Source: Saxidomus purpurata | Taxonomy: Eukaryota > Mollusca > Bivalvia > Venerida > Veneridae | Reading direction: 5' to 3' | Length of the DNA stretch: 64,000 bases | Assembly (NCBI GenBank): GCA_022818135.1 | Contig: JAFMSR010000014.1 | Coordinates: 40,133,708-40,197,707 of the forward strand | Part shown: positions 46,861 to 60,926 of the stretch, piece after piece | How the letters are laid out: each line of letters starts with the position of its first letter | How positions within the stretch are numbered: position 1 is the first letter of the stretch | The notes under the pieces: model-generated | Database searches by the model: none | What the model was told of the DNA's origin: nothing | The model's input: the letters and a program-made list of their open reading frames with translations, nothing else | Translations under genes and position numbers: made by a program

Positions 46861-48992
46861 ATGTGTTAACGAAATGTATGTATTTTATTGTTATAGCTTT
46901 TTATTTCATGTGGAGAAAATATGTCCCGCTTTGTAAAAATGTGCGCCTTAATTCATAATGTTAAAATGCATAGCCTTTAAAATTTGCGAAGTAGGTGAGA
47001 TATTGACTTACAAATTAAATGATATAATATTATTTCTTTGTAATTTAAGCATCGTAAATTTGAAGCCAAATGAATAACAAATAGTATTCAATTGCGAAGA
47101 CTATCGCTGTGGACAAAAACATGTCACACCAGATTATTTTGACGCATATGACGTCAAACGTAATATTCGATTTACAGTTCGAGTATCAAAAACTGTTAAT
47201 AAAAGCCAAGATAAAGGATCAGCTAGAAAAACATACAGAGAACAGTCGTCAGCTAATAAAAAAGGGCTCAGTAAAGCCAGTTAAACCCTTAACACCGTAG
47301 TAGTTCGGGTTGCCGGTGATTGCTTTTGCTGAATGATTTGCAAATTAAGTTTTGAATGTTTTCAGTATCAATTTAATTTTTTTAAATGCAATTTGAAAAC
47401 AATTTCTTATATATATTTTGTCCAAACTAAGAAAACAGGTCTCCCGTATACTACAAATAGGGAAAACGAAATATCAGAAAGGGGCGCTATAGAGCAGTGA
47501 TAAAAAGGCCGTCAGCCGAAAATAGAGATATTGACCTTTGTGCAAGGTCACTGTTATAACCCGTTTTCATTTATGCACATTACCGGGCCATTGTTAACCC
47601 TTGACTTGTCTTCAACTCTTTCATAAAGCGCGGCGTTAACAGTGCCGGGCTTAAAACACTAGAGATGTCACAAATATGACGTATGCAACATGGACGATTT
47701 TTGGGCGATGTACCAGTAAGAAAGTTTCGTTTTCATTTTTTGTAACTTTTATGCTGCAATAGCGTTTACGCACGCTCGTGCATGGACACAACAATATTTT
47801 AGGGTTTCTGTAGATGTTGTTGTTCAATATATCTGCGATATTTTTTTTTATATATGTATACATCAACTTTCGAAACTGATTCTATGGATGCAGCTAATAA
47901 AAATCAATTCTAAATTAACTGGTAACAACTGAATACTAGTGAAGGTTTACGACCAGGACTGCAAAAGTTCAGTATACATGTATGTAGTATATATCCTTTG
48001 AACCGCCATAACGTAACAAACCGTATACGCGGGTTAAGACAGGTTTGGCCTTCCATAGAAGTGACAGTTACCGTATGGAACACGTTTTGTCTGTATGAAT
48101 TTAAAGGCTATGCCGACAGCTCCTGAATGTTGAAAACTCAGACGTCCGAGGCAAATGCTGACACTTTGAGACAACCTTGAAAATGACCTTGGATACAATT
48201 TTACCAGGTTTGAAAATTTTCATTTTATGAACGTTCGCGTACAGGCCCCTGTGGGATAGTGTTTTGAGCGCGTGCACATTTTTTTCATGGACATAAAGCA
48301 GACATGTCGTACTCAAACCCAGGTATATTGACATCTTATGAGAACGCTTAGAATTGACCTCTCGTTAGCAAAAAAAAAAAAAAAAGAATGCGCAGGTTAG
48401 CAGACAGGGTGACCCCTGCGCGTGACCTCTGTAGGTGGGCCAATGGAAATTTTACTTTCATGTTACAGCTCAATCTATTTGCTGACGTATACAACACGCG
48501 CAGTAAACCGAAAGTAGCCATAACGTGATGTACAGTGTTTACAAACAACACAGGCATGTCTGTCGAGTGTGTAACAAAATATGCCGGCTGTGCAAAGGAT
48601 ATATTATATATAAGAAAAGGTCGTATTTTAACATTTTGCTTATTCTGACAGAAAGAAAACTACAAGATATTACCTTGTATCCTCCTATTTTAGACTTTTC
48701 TGCATTCTAAATTTGAACTGTCTGTTGCAAAATTAAAACAATTTATCCTGAAGGCGTCAGCCGAAACGTAGATGATCATAAAAGTCATAAAGACGAACAC
48801 GCGTTATTGAAGTTTCCTCATCTCATGTTAAAAAAGAAAAAGAAGAAATAAATTGATCCAGTTTAAATACCGGCGCTTAAAACTATCAGTTAAAATGATA
48901 TACTAAACAAAACTTCTAACGCAACACCTACGTTTCTTCTTCTTTATTTATCAACCCTTTAAGTAAATGCCAGCTTAATTTCATTCGGTTAA
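46861..48992. other. Non-coding stretch
   Basis: No gene, transposon end or tandem repeat is convincing here. An A-run lies at 48370-48384. Open frames are short and lack family signatures. Confidence 0.4.
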
Positions 48993-49455
48993 AATTTCAC
49001 TGATCTATCTGTCTTACCTCAGTGGCATTATACACATGGCCTCATTCCGCAACTACCCTCCCACCCGGTGATTAAACTGATATATTGCTTAACATTTGAA
49101 ATAAAACACAATGTTTAATTGCCAAATGTAGAGGTTTTATTATTGATAAACGAGATAGACGTCATTTTCAAATGTTAAACAATTGCTAATTTTTCATGAA
49201 ACGACATAAATTGAGTATTCACCCTGAAAACATACCACAAAGAGAAACGATATATATAAAATTTGTTGTCATTTATCAAAGTTGTTTTTCAATGTTCAGG
49301 CATTCAGAATTTCTTAATTTATTGCAGTAGAAATGTTAAAGCATCACTTTAGTGAAAACTGTGAAAAATGACCTTTTGTCTCGGGTGGGAGGATAATGTG
49401 GATGGAGGCCATGTGTATAATGCCATTGAAGTAAGACAGATATCCTAGTGAAACT
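48993..49455. mobile_element. MITE-like element with ~70-bp imperfect terminal inverted repeats
   Basis: The left arm (48993-49070) contains atctgtcttacctcagtggc and ccctcccacccgg. The right arm (49380-49455) is its reverse complement with about 80% identity (ctcgggtggga ... gtaagacagat). The interior is AT-rich and non-coding. Target duplication is not clear. Confidence 0.75.
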
Positions 49456-49984
49456 TGAATCGGACAAATTGTACATAGTAAAACAATTATAAATAATTTT
49501 TAACAAAACATATCCTTCTAAAAGCAAACGTTTGGGGGTTGAGTGGACCGCACAACACTAACCGATCCTGTTTAGTTAGTTGAAATACGAGGAGTAGGTT
49601 GCACTGGCACATAATCGTCAGATAGAACCTTATAATTGTCAGATCGTTAATCGTCAAATAGAAATTTAATTTGCACAAATAAGCTTTGCATACTGCTCTT
49701 GGTATATTTTGCCATATTCCAAATTGCAAACTAATCCCAAATACTTAGTAATTTTTTTAAAAAACAATAGACACGTATTTCAGGAATACATCCACCATGT
49801 TTGTTATTCACTGATATTTGACGACGGATGACGGACGCTGGACAATCCACACATACTAACAGCTCATCCAGAGCATTATGCTTAAATAAGTTAATTTGAG
49901 GTAGGGCGCCAATGTGACAGAAGTAGCTCTGAGAACTGCAGCCGGAGCCAATGATTACTTAATTTTACATTTATTGAAGACCGT

Positions 49985-50191
49985 ATTCTGAAGACAACAG
50001 ACAGAATAAGGGCGCTAGATGAGGAAATGAATGAGAGAGGAGGACAAACGGAGAGCCGTAAAAGAACTTAGAACGGAGAAAGATAATATTATCAGAGACA
50101 GGGTAAATGACATATTAAAAGACGAGAGTGAAACGAGAGCTGTCACGATACTATCCAATGCAAAACTTACCCATATTGAAAGTTTGGTATA
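49985..50191 (+). pseudogene. Charged coding-like remnant, unrecognised
   Basis: Two overlapping frames give a lysine/glutamate-rich stretch (RIRALDEEMNE, then EDKRRAVKELRTEKDNIIRD) ending at TAA near 50191, with a frameshift near 50035. Composition and third-base pattern look coding, perhaps coiled-coil, but I recognise no family and no start or splice sites. Confidence 0.3.
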
Positions 50192-50929
50192 AAATCATTC
50201 CAAATTGAAACAATGTGACTTACAGAAACCAAAGGGAGATAATTCATAAAAATCAGGCAATCTATGGGAATGGTACATGGGTACTGCACTTCCCTTTGAT
50301 ATACATGTATTCTCTCACTCTATGCAATTTGAACAAATTTCCTTGTGTACTAAGGTAAGAAAATATACAAAAGGCGGTTAGTTAAAAATTAGGCACAGTA
50401 TGGTTATTGTACACTAAACCTTCTTCTCAGTGTGCTCTTTCATTGCATACACTTTCAAGAAATTCCCTCTAATACTTTGCTGTTATGCTCTGGAAAAGAA
50501 AATTTACCTAAAGGAGATGATTAAAAAATAAGACAATATATGAAAATATAACAAAGGGGGCGGGGGGAGGGGAATGTAAAATATGCAAGGTAGAGTTATG
50601 GTTCTTCGCTTCGGCACTTCATTTCCCTTTAAAGCTGCCTTTTCATAGTTCCTGGTGAAAAAAATAAATTTCTACAAAATGATATAATTAAAAGCATAAA
50701 ATGTAACAGAAATGGCTAGATACAGCAACTCAAATAAAAATCGACACAGCAATTTGAGAAAATCTGTTGAAAATGTTGGTGACATTGGTTTTACGGCACA
50801 GCTATACTATATGTTTATACATAAATTTCAAAAGCGATTGTAACGCTTTATTATTTAGAAGCGTATATTTCCAACATAAAGAAATAGGAATTCATATTGA
50901 AACCTTTTTATTTGATGATTGGTTCTAAC

Positions 50930-51445
50930 ATATGTTAATATATACCATGTTTACAGGATTCCATAACCTTTAAACTCTAAATGTGATCTCGACTTTTAAA
51001 GTAGCGTCATGGGTCTTGCAAACGACACATCGTTTTGATGAACATTTGTGCCAAGTCATTTAGAAACCTTTCAATGCATGACAAAGTATCAGTCTTGACA
51101 CAGTTAGAAATCTGGGTCTTAAACATGACATGTAGTCTTGATGTGCTCAAAATTTGTGCCAAGTTATTTAAAAATCCTTCAATGCATGCCAAAGATACAG
51201 TCCGGACTCGAATATGTGCACACATTACAGGATTTCAAGGCTTTTAAACTATAAGTGTGACATTGACCTTTGACGTAGTGACATGGGTCTTGCAAGCGAC
51301 ACGTCGTCTTGATGTTCTGAACATTTGTGCCATATGATTTAAACATCCCTTCATGCATAAAAAAGTTACAGCTCGAACAGGAAACGGTAAGGGTACTCGG
51401 ACGGACGTTGCAATTTTAATATGCCCACCTTCAGGGGCATAAAAA
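50930..51445 (+). repeat. Diverged clam-type tandem repeat, about three units
   Basis: Units share catgggtcttgcaa, gacac(a/g)tcgt, ttgatg, acatttgtgccaag and ccttcaatgcatg. The last ends ggacggacgttgcaa ... tgcccaccttcaggggcata, the usual end of this repeat family. Confidence 0.75.
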
Positions 51446-51599
51446 GTGAACTGTCAAATATGACTGATATTATGACAAATGTATGCATGATCAATGTTAC
51501 AGAATCTGATACTGTTAAGTGGACTATAGATAAATGTTAATACGTCAAATATGACCTATACAATTGAGTGGCATCACGACCTTTTTGTCAAAGCAATGC

Positions 51600-51890
51600 A
51601 ATTTGAAAGTTTGATGAAAAAATGTAAAGAATTGGCAAAGTTATAGCCAACGTTAAGTTTTCGTAACAAAAACTAAGTACAAAAAGGGGCATAATTCTGT
51701 CAATATGACCTTGACATACAAATTTTACGGCACTATGACACTTTTGTCATAAGCAATACAATTTGAAAGTTTGAAGAAATCTTAAGAAATGGCAAAGTTA
51801 TAGCCAACGTTAAGTTTTTGTGATGGACGGGCCGACGGACAGACGGACAAAGCGATCCCTATGTAATGCCTTTTCTCCGAAAGGGCGACA
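51600..51890 (+). repeat. Second clam-type repeat block, two units
   Basis: ggcaaagttatagccaacgt occurs at about 51634 and 51788, each preceded by caatttgaaagtttgaa. It ends with gggccgacggacagacggac. Confidence 0.7.
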
Positions 51891-52425
51891 CAAAAATGCT
51901 GATTTCTCTCTTCATAATTTCAAGTTCGTTAAAAGGACACAACATATTGTTGTCAGTATCATGTAACTCATGATGGTATTTAAATCGATGTTTTGTGTTG
52001 TTTAGTTTTATTCATTAATGTTACATTTATAAGACTTTAAAAATATTGATATCATCTTTAGACTGCTATAAAACGAAGTACCTTTATCAAAAGCTATACC
52101 TCTAAATGAAGTACAAGAAAGGTTTCAATAATTTTAGTTTTCTACCTTCACATCCACTTTGGTACTGTGGAAGTCCCTTAAGACCGGTAACATTTGAGTA
52201 CTTGATGTATATAATATGTATTTTTATGAAATTGATCATTAAATTTATGGGTAAAATCTTGTATGTTATAATTATGTAACACTATTTTTTTTCTTTAAGT
52301 TTCAAATATTATAAGCACCTTAAAGCTATAGAATGCTCATACTAGGAGGTACTTTTACCTTCTCAACTTTTCGAAACCTGTTTTCGTATCACGAATTTAC
52401 ATGTTCACTATGTGTACACATTTGC

Positions 52426-52845
52426 TTAATAGCATGACACGACATACTTGTAATACGCAGGTTGTTCGTCTAATATGCCATTGTGTTGAACTGAAATAAT
52501 CGTACACGACATGAACAACATCCTTTCGCAGCTAAAATTTTTGATTAAATTAAATGTATCAGTATTAAAATCATTCAGCCATATTGATATAGTATTTACA
52601 GATTTGTAGGGAGGTAACTCATTTTTTGTTGCTGACTCGCGAACTAAATTGAGTATCCTTTCTTTGTCCGTCTTCTCAAGGTCTTTCAAATAGTATGGTC
52701 CGGAAACGAGCGTAATGCGATAAATAAGCTGCCTCGGATCACGTGACAAACATCCGAGTACCCGTATATTTGGAAAAAGAAAGAAAATATTGAAACTTTT
52801 TATCTGTGTATATCTTGATATTTTACCAATCAATTTGACCAACAA
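52426..52845 (-). CDS. Unrecognised open reading frame (uncertain)
   Basis: One of the longest open frames outside recognised genes (139 codons). The central part (ITLVSGPYYLKDLEKTDKER, then a stretch with ELPPYKSV) is coding-like and could be a true exon with acidic, helical character. The N- and C-terminal parts look like intron read-through, and no partner exons were identified. It may be an exon of an unannotated gene, a pseudogene fragment or chance. Confidence 0.25.
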   Translation of the reverse strand: MLVKLIGKISRYTQIKSFNIFFLFPNIRVLGCLSRDPRQLIYRITLVSGPYYLKDLEKTDKERILNLVRESATKNELPPYKSVNTISIWLNDFNTDTFNLIKNFSCERMLFMSCTIISVQHNGILDEQPAYYKYVVSCY

Positions 52846-53929
52846 AGTGATCCTTAATACAATATATGCATTCCCTTATCATAGCATGACATTATTTTTC
52901 CCGATGTTAAGTTTTAGGTGGATTTACGCATTGGAAAGACGGCTTTTTTCACAAATGACCGAAAGCCGAAAACCGACCTAATTTTACTGCTTCTTTCCTA
53001 CTTGTTTGGTGCTCATAGGATTAATGTAGCTTTTTCTCATAGAATTAAGTCGAATTTACTTATGTTATGTTTCAGATTTTCGTATTTCATCCTTATTTTA
53101 AGTCTATGGGACGGTTTGATCCGTTCAAAATCTAAAAAATGGCGTCACCGGTGATTTTTTTTCGTGATTCAGTGATATCTTGTGCCCAGTTTTTCACTGT
53201 ATATTTAGGGTCAAATGATGGAAAATTGTTATTCAAAATGTAAATTAAGGGTTATTTTTCAAATGTTTTGAATTAGATTTTCGTTTTTTTATTTAATAAC
53301 ATGATAACTTACAGTTTTGTAAGACCAGTATCGATAGTCAAATTACCATCCATCGCTATTAAAACACGCGTGACGGAAAAGCATGGACCATGTTTAACTC
53401 GCGGTAAAAACAAAAGTTAATTATATATTAAGGTTTTAATTTCACAGTTTTATAGAAAATTTCATCAGCTTTCCAATTATACTATTTTTCTTTTACTAAA
53501 TTTGGTATTTAAATGACAAAATGAAGGGCAGTTCTGCATACAACTGTCGGACAAAATACCAGTTAACTTGCTCGGCGTGATAAATACACGGTGTGATAAA
53601 CGCTTCCAGGTAGAAATCGATAACCGAGACAAGATTATCAGTACGATAAGACCTTTATAGAGGGCGTTTCTAGACCATTCTATTTGAAAGACCTTGGTCT
53701 TCTGTATGGCCTAGAAAACAGAAATCTTTTTTAAGATATACATTTGTATATTATAAAGAAAAAATGAAACCTGCTTGTATTTCTGAAAAAAAACTAGAAC
53801 TTCCTCTTTCTCCTGCTATAATTATATCACTATAGTTTTCATCAATCACAGACATAAAAGTCTTGAAAAAGCTGGAACATTTTGCCAGCATGGGTTTAAA
53901 TAATTCAAATCCATGCATAACTCATGTAA

Positions 53930-54620
53930 TACGGCAACAAATAGGAAAAGCGTTAAAAGTCTTCTCTGAAACCACAAGGCCTAGAGCTTTGATATTTAGC
54001 TTGTAGCATTGCCTAGTGGCCCTCTACCAAGATTGTTTAAAAATTGTCCCACCCGGGTGTCACTTGATTTTACACACACTCATATAAGAAAAAACTTCTT
54101 CTAAGAAACAAAAAGGCCTAACGCTCAGATAGTTTGCATGTAGCATTGGACCTCTACCAAAATTGTTAAAATCATGACCCGAGTAAGAACTTATACTCCC
54201 GGGGGTCACTTGATTTTACAAAGGCTTATATAGGAATGCCTTAAAAATATTCTGCTCTAAAACAACAATGCCCAGAGCTTAGACATTATGATTGTAGTAT
54301 TGTCTAGTCGGCCTCTACCAAAATTGATCAAATCAGGAACCCAGGGTCAAAATTGACCCCGCCCGAGGGTCACTTAACTTTACATAGATTTCTATAGAAA
54401 AACTTTAAAAATCTTCTTCTATGAAAATTTAACTTAGGGAGCTAAGGTATTTGGCATGTAGCAGTGTCTAGTTGATTTCTGCCAGGAGGGGAGAGGTCAC
54501 TTGATTTCATATAGGTTTTTTTTAGGGAAAACTTGTCTCAAACCACAAGTCCCAAAGCTAAGACATTTGACATGTAGCATTGTGTAGTTGACCCGCTATC
54601 AATACTGTAAAAATTATGAC
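53930..54620 (+). repeat. ~165-bp clam-type tandem repeat, about four units
   Basis: Recurrent parts are gtagcattg, cctctaccaaaattg, aaaattgaccccgcccg and ggtcacttgattttaca. A reverse-strand single unit of the same family lies at 60089-60170. Confidence 0.75.
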
Positions 54621-55436
54621 CCTCATTTCAAAATTAACCATCGTTTGATGCGATCATTGACTTTGTATTATAGTCAATGGTAGCCAGGTGAGAGATATAG
54701 GGTTATCTTGACCTTTTTTATTTTAAATATATGTTTCCGTTAAATAAAAACATACCAGTACAATCCCTCACTCGCGTTGACTTCATGTTTGATGATACGA
54801 TGACTTTTTGAATTAAGAACTCCATGATGCTCTCTTTCCAAATCCGTCTTGTTTGTCAAAGGACAACCTTGGACACAAGTGCATATGCAAATAGACTTAT
54901 AGAGGCATGTCGTTCAAACACTTTGGTAAGAAGAAAATCACAAGGGATATGCTTTGTATATCAGCTGGCAAAATAAACTTGTCCAGAGTTCTAATCGTAT
55001 AGTGATGCCAAATCAATAGTATTATATGGATGACTGCCACTCAGTCTTTCAGTATTTCATGAGCGTATTATCAAGATAGCATCGTCACAGGTGGCACAGT
55101 TTCAAAACTGAAGGAGCAATCCTGTTGAATTCAATTCACAACTGTCAAGAGATAAATGATTGAATAAATTTGTCGCACTTGACTGCAGCCAAACTCTTGG
55201 AAGAAATAATAACGTTATAATCAAATTGGCCATTGTGGAAATCAGCAGTCTCAAGCTACATACTTGTTTGTTTCGTGAACTATGCCTGTCATAGACAAGA
55301 ATATTTCGTATTTCTTCACAGACATGGATTTATTAGACAGTAAGGGTAGGGTTAATGGGCAGATAGCGATTTATTTACAAAAGGCCTTAATGCTGACTTT
55401 TTATGCTAAAATGAGGCATTTTTAATATATGTTGTT
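54621..55436. other. Non-coding stretch
   Basis: No gene or recognised element. Confidence 0.4.
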
Positions 55437-55667
55437 CTTGAAAGGGACACTCCTTATAACTGGTGTTAAATAAAATAACTTCAAAACATAAATAATATAA
55501 TATTTGCAAGCATTATTTGTTTAAGCAAAACGCATAATTTATGTTTCGAGCTAGATGTAAGGAGTGCCTCTTTAAAATTGTATTTATTTATGATTTACGT
55601 ACATTGAACGCATAATTTATATTTGGAGAATATAATTTGTAACATGTAGGTAGTGGCCTTTAAAGAT
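55437..55667. repeat. Diverged relatives of the 43598-43966 MITE
   Basis: gggacactccttataactgg at 55447 and ggagtgcctctttaa at 55560-55574 repeat the TIR pair of the TTAA element. A further decayed end (gtagtggcctttaaag) follows near 55652. Boundaries are unclear. Confidence 0.5.
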
Positions 55668-56101
55668 GATACCCGATGTTTGTAGCGAAAATCTGGGGTT
55701 TGTTTGCAATTTTGAATTTATTTATGTTATAGCAAAACAACTTCATTTTTAGCTCACCTTGCACGAAGTGTCAAAATGAATAATTGATTTAAGCGGCTGA
55801 TTGTCATAGGAAATATGTTAAGACTTTGGTAGTATGATAACCGTTCATCTGGTATTTACTATGTTATGACTTGTTTGGAAGTTTAAATCAACTCATAGAG
55901 CAAGGGATTCCACCTTTAACCAAGTTTCTGCATTCAGTAAGACAGAGTGATGAAGTCATATTTTACAAGGAAACCAGACATTTACTGAAAATAACCGTGT
56001 CAGTATGTATTTTCGGGAAATATAATCTACATGATGTAATTATGATGGATCCAAGATGCGTCATCCCGATATTAAATGGCCAAACCAAAGATGTAGTCTT
56101 T

Positions 56102-56740
56102 CATCAAAGTACACACCAGAAGAAGTTCTTGACAACTATTTCTTAGCACTAGATAAAGTTGACCGAAAACAATTTGCTGAACAAGCATGAAAACATATGG
56201 AACATTGACGAGACTGGTCATATGATGGAACACAACCCCTCTCGTGTCATTTATGGTTCAGGAACATCACCTCAAATAATCACATCCAATAGAGGTTATA
56301 ATGTTATTTCTGCTGGTAATGCAGTTAAGACTTGCATTCGTTCATTCTATATTTTCCAAGGAAACCGTTTTAAATGATAATCTTCCGGATGGTGCATGTC
56401 CATGTGCTGCTTACACCGTTACAGAAACAGGGTGGTCTGATTCTGTTTATTTCGTGACTATGCTGTTTATACCGTTACAGAAACAGGGTGGTCTGATTCT
56501 TTTTATTTCGTGACTATCTAGAGAGACGTTTCAGTAATTATGTTCAAAGCAATGGGCCTTCACGTCTGCTTTTATTGGATGGACACAAGACCTATGTAAA
56601 TTTAACTCTGAAAGAAAGGGACAAGACATATGATCTTATCTTCTTTGTGATACCTCCACATACATCACATGTAACCCCTCCCCTGGGTGTGGACTGTTTT
56701 TGACCTCTGAAAAGGGTCTACTACTGTGAATGAAAGAAAA
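56102..56740 (+). pseudogene. Dead pogo/Tigger-type (DDE_1) transposase
   Basis: Across three frames the stretch reads as the DDE domain of pogo-like transposases: KYTPEEVLDNYF, then ENIWNIDETG (first catalytic Asp), RVIYGSGTSPQIITSNRG, a GNA region, TVTETGWSD, RLLLLDGHKTY (second Asp) and FFVIPPHTSHVTPPLGVDCF. Frameshifts occur near 56155 and 56370. A 60-bp tandem duplication repeats the TVTETGW segment (56424-56517). Stops end the frame after 56700. The third catalytic position, normally PLDVG, reads PLGVD. The N-terminal DNA-binding part is missing. No TIRs were found around it. It could not be active. Confidence 0.85.
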
Positions 56741-58140
56741 GTGAGAAAAAAGTCGTAACAGAGTCCTCACTTCAACCATGAAGATCTGGACTAAATGCTC
56801 AAAGATATATAGCTTGTATATGTTATCCCCGTGGCTATTTTACATAAGCCATGATGAAATGGGATGCCATGACTAACTCAGTCTTATATATGTTTCATCT
56901 TTTTTTCATGATGTTATCAGTTATAAACTTAACTAAAACTCATGGGTATCGTATACCAATGTTTGAGGATATAAATTACTTCATTATGTTCGTAGATAAA
57001 TGGATCTACATGTATAATCAGATGTTGAAGTCCACAGATCTGATGTATCCAAATGAAGAATAATCGAATTGAAATAGTAACATTATTGTCTTAAACCTAA
57101 ATCCTCAACTCTGTGTTTTTAACTACCATGCAATAATCTTACATACAAAATCTGACAAAACTTATGAATAACTGGCAACCATGGTAATAAATATATTAAA
57201 TGTACCTTTTTTATAAAATATACCCCGGGCGGGGGGGTGGTTAATCCCCCCCCCCCCCTACTTAAAAATACTAAAATACAACTGTTACAAAATTACACAA
57301 GTATAAAAACATGTACAATTTCTATTCATTGTGTCTTTCTACTACAGTTTGTGGAACTGTATTCTTTCCTCAACACACGATCTCACAGGGAGTTAATTTG
57401 ACAACGTGCGAAAACCAACCAAGATTTCCTACACACTAAGAAAAAGAAAATATAGCTAGATATACCTGTTGACAGTGACACCAACTCTGAATCTACTTTA
57501 GGTAAAGAAAGCAGTGAAAGTGAATTGTGAATTGTGTGTAAGAAGTTTTCCAATTGCAGTTTCACCAATGCCTATGCAGTAGAGATTATTACCTAGGGAC
57601 AGGTGACAATTGAAGCGGATTGGTACATTTGAAGTACTGACACCAGGAAGAGTTCTAAGGTGGGGGTCAACATTTTTGTGCCCTCTCTGTTACAGAAAGT
57701 TTAATGACTGAAAATTTAAAACACCAGGATTAACATCTAGAAGGATAACTTAGGACAATAAGGTAATTTCATAACTAATTATGAATTCTGTCATTATGTG
57801 TGTTGACTAAATTTTAGATTTGCCGTAATAAGTTTACCCAGGATAGGCCCTGAAAAGGGCCATTGGTATTATGAAGCCCTGAAAATGACCGTTGGTGTGT
57901 TGTGAGAGATCTTTATTGTTGGTGCTCTCTATGATCAAGGGATGGTGACCGGATTTCCAATTACTGGCGTGTCAGCCGTCTTCTCTCTCTGGAAACAAAC
58001 GCCTTCAAGGGCATGTTCTCCTCTGCTGTGCTTCCCACTCTTGTTGTGCATGTCTGATCGAGCCTTTTCAGATAAGCGCAGTAATTTGCGAGTTCTTGCT
58101 TTAAAACTCCCCCATGATGATGAAGATTGAAATGAAGCAG
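56741..58140. other. Non-coding stretch downstream of the transposase remnant
   Basis: A G-run followed by a C-run (gggcggggggg ... ccccccccccccc, 57226-57259) could form a G-quadruplex or hairpin. Other frames, such as 57942-58130, show no recognised domain. Confidence 0.4.
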
Positions 58141-60926
58141 GTCACTGTATACATGCTATATGAAGCGGGCGCGAACTTCAAAGCTTAAAAAAGCTCATTC
58201 AGAGATGTAATCATTAGATTAGGAGTGCAGTGTGAAAATGGATGTACTCTCTAGAGTTTGTGTTTTTACTGACCTTTAAGTCACAGCAAAGACTCATGTG
58301 TGAACATTTTCTTTTATTGTTTTTGCAAGACACAGGATAAATGTCACATGAGAATACTATATACAACATGTGGACTATATTCCTAGAAAATATAACACTG
58401 GCCCGGCTGATTTGATTTCGGCAAAGTTCTTGCTTCCTTGTAAACATGTCAATAATGTTGTATTAACCAGAGTCCCATGTCTATATAGGCGAGGTTCTGC
58501 GCGGGGATTGATTGTCAGAATAGTATTCAGATCAGTCTCGAGCTAAAATATCCATTGCCTTTAAAATACAATACACACACTACTCAGCACTAAATTTCAA
58601 ATGAATATTATTTTCGGAATAATGCCTGTTACTCTACCTTTAAAAAGAGTCGAATACTATTTTCTAGCGGGGAGTTTGGGAGGGGGAGGGGGGGGGGGGG
58701 TGATAAGTTGATAACCTTTCTTTCATTGAAGAAGATAGCCGGATTGCTCTGAGCAGTTTGTGCCACAATTAAAGCTTTTACATGAGTTCTTTTAGTTTTG
58801 CAAGTGATATTTCCAACACACCAATAAAGAAAACAATACCAATTTATCTAGAATATGTTAAAAGATCATTCATACTCATGATTTAACAATAAATTGCCGA
58901 TATTAATGTAATTGTGAGTAGTAAAGTCAAATATCACTGTAAGCCTTTGTACCAAAGCGATTCATTTATACAATGTTATATTAACTCCTACTATTTTTTG
59001 TAAATGACTAACTACCATCTTTATCTAATGTCGCTAAAGGCGAAGTCCGCCGTTACACAATAAAACACATACTGACTTATGATATTGGTTAAATATCCAA
59101 TATTTATAACCTGAGGCATATAATAATGAAATGGGCCTTCGGCTTTATTCAAGACACATACTCGATTCTCACGTCCATAGATTTGAATATTCAGCTCATC
59201 ATAAAATACGACTGTTCTATCTAACCGACATTTTCAATATTTTCGGCAAAGAAAGTCAAGAAATAGGAATATGAACTAATTTCCGTAAGGTTGATTGATG
59301 CATTCTCTAGGGTACTTTACCTTATCATTGTACTACAAGAATATCGCAGTCATCAATTCAACCGATTGTGTATGTGTCAGAAAGACCTTCACCAATTGTG
59401 AGAGCGAGACTCCTAGATAAATCCATAAAACAGTCAAATGATAACTCCTTGAATTATTGTTCGAGTGCAAATCAATAAGTTAAGAAAGTTTCCGTTTAAG
59501 CAGAAGTAAAGCAAATTCGTAACAAAAAAAGAAAATAAAACACGATAATACTCAATAGGTACAGCATGCTCAGAAAAATCAAAACTGAAGTCCTTTGAGC
59601 ACAATTACAGGTAGCTCTAATTTTACCAAGGAAGATGTCTCAGCCGGAAATGAAGAAAGGCTTTCTAGCAACTCTTTTGCGAAATAACTTGAATGCATGT
59701 TCAAAAGAAAGGCATATGTCAACATTGTTTGAGAGCGAATAGAACATGATTCTATCATTATCCTATCAGTAAAGTATTTTATTGTTTCAGTAAATTCAAG
59801 GTGATCCTGGGACTTGGTGATAAAAATCAACAACATTACATTAAGTTTATCTGGATAGGCTCTGTAGAGGTATGGGGGTATTTTTCTGTATATTATTTTT
59901 GCAATTCTCGGTCTTAAAAGGAAAAGTTATCTCATCACAACCTTGTTTTGCAGGAAAAAAATCTGACTTCTTTATGGGTCATCATATGTGAGTATAACAT
60001 GACTTTCATTATCGCGAAGAGAGATACTTTTCCTATATCTCAATATAAAGTAAAGTGGGATCGATACTGACAAGGAGTCATGGGGTCATGGTTTGAACAA
60101 TCTTGGTAGAGGACCATTAGGCAATAATATCTGCCAAATACCTAAGCTCTAAGCCTCGTGGTTTGAAACAGGTGTCGATGAATTTTATATGCACATTTCT
60201 TGACGATGTAAGGTGTTATACGTAAACAAAATCGTTAAATTTACAAGAATCGTGAAAAATGAAAACATCAAGAATTCTGGAAACAACTGTGGCCTTTATA
60301 CGTAGATACTATATATAGAAGTAAAGCAACAGACAGATAGACGCGCATATTTATAAATATCATTTTGATTGCTGAAACGAATATTGTGCCTGTATCATTT
60401 TACAACAATACACGTAAAACTCGCTTAATTTCGTGCTCTGACAATCCTTTTTCAAAAGCATCTCTAAAATTGTCGAGATTACTTCAGATGAATATTTTAA
60501 TGATTTTAACACACATCTCTAAATCTAAACGTAATAGGATCACTATTACCACAGAAATAATTGCCAGAATTAATCTTCGATGTTTTCTAAAGACATTACA
60601 AGGTTTTAGACTGAATGTAATCTGTTTTATTTGAAGAGGTCATTCCTTGACATCATTTGGAAAGATACAGTCTGTGTCTAAATAAACATGGTAGTAATGT
60701 TGACTACTACAGGGAATTGCGACCCGCCAAGTATGAAAACACTAGAGTTTTGGCCTTTCGAGGTTTTCTTATATTCTATATGGAAATTTAAAATCCTTTT
60801 TCTTTGAAACAAACTAACTGAATGTAGTATGCGGTACAAATAACTGGCGTCACGGAAATAGGGACATACAAATATGTGTTGCATTATTAGATATATTAGT
60901 CCTGATAAAAGTATGATATAGAGGAT
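58141..60926. other. Non-coding stretch
   Basis: A G-rich tract at about 58663-58702 (gggagtttgggagggggagg then a long G-run) is quadruplex-prone. A single reverse-strand unit of the 53930-54620 repeat lies at 60089-60170. Nothing else is recognised. Confidence 0.4.
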
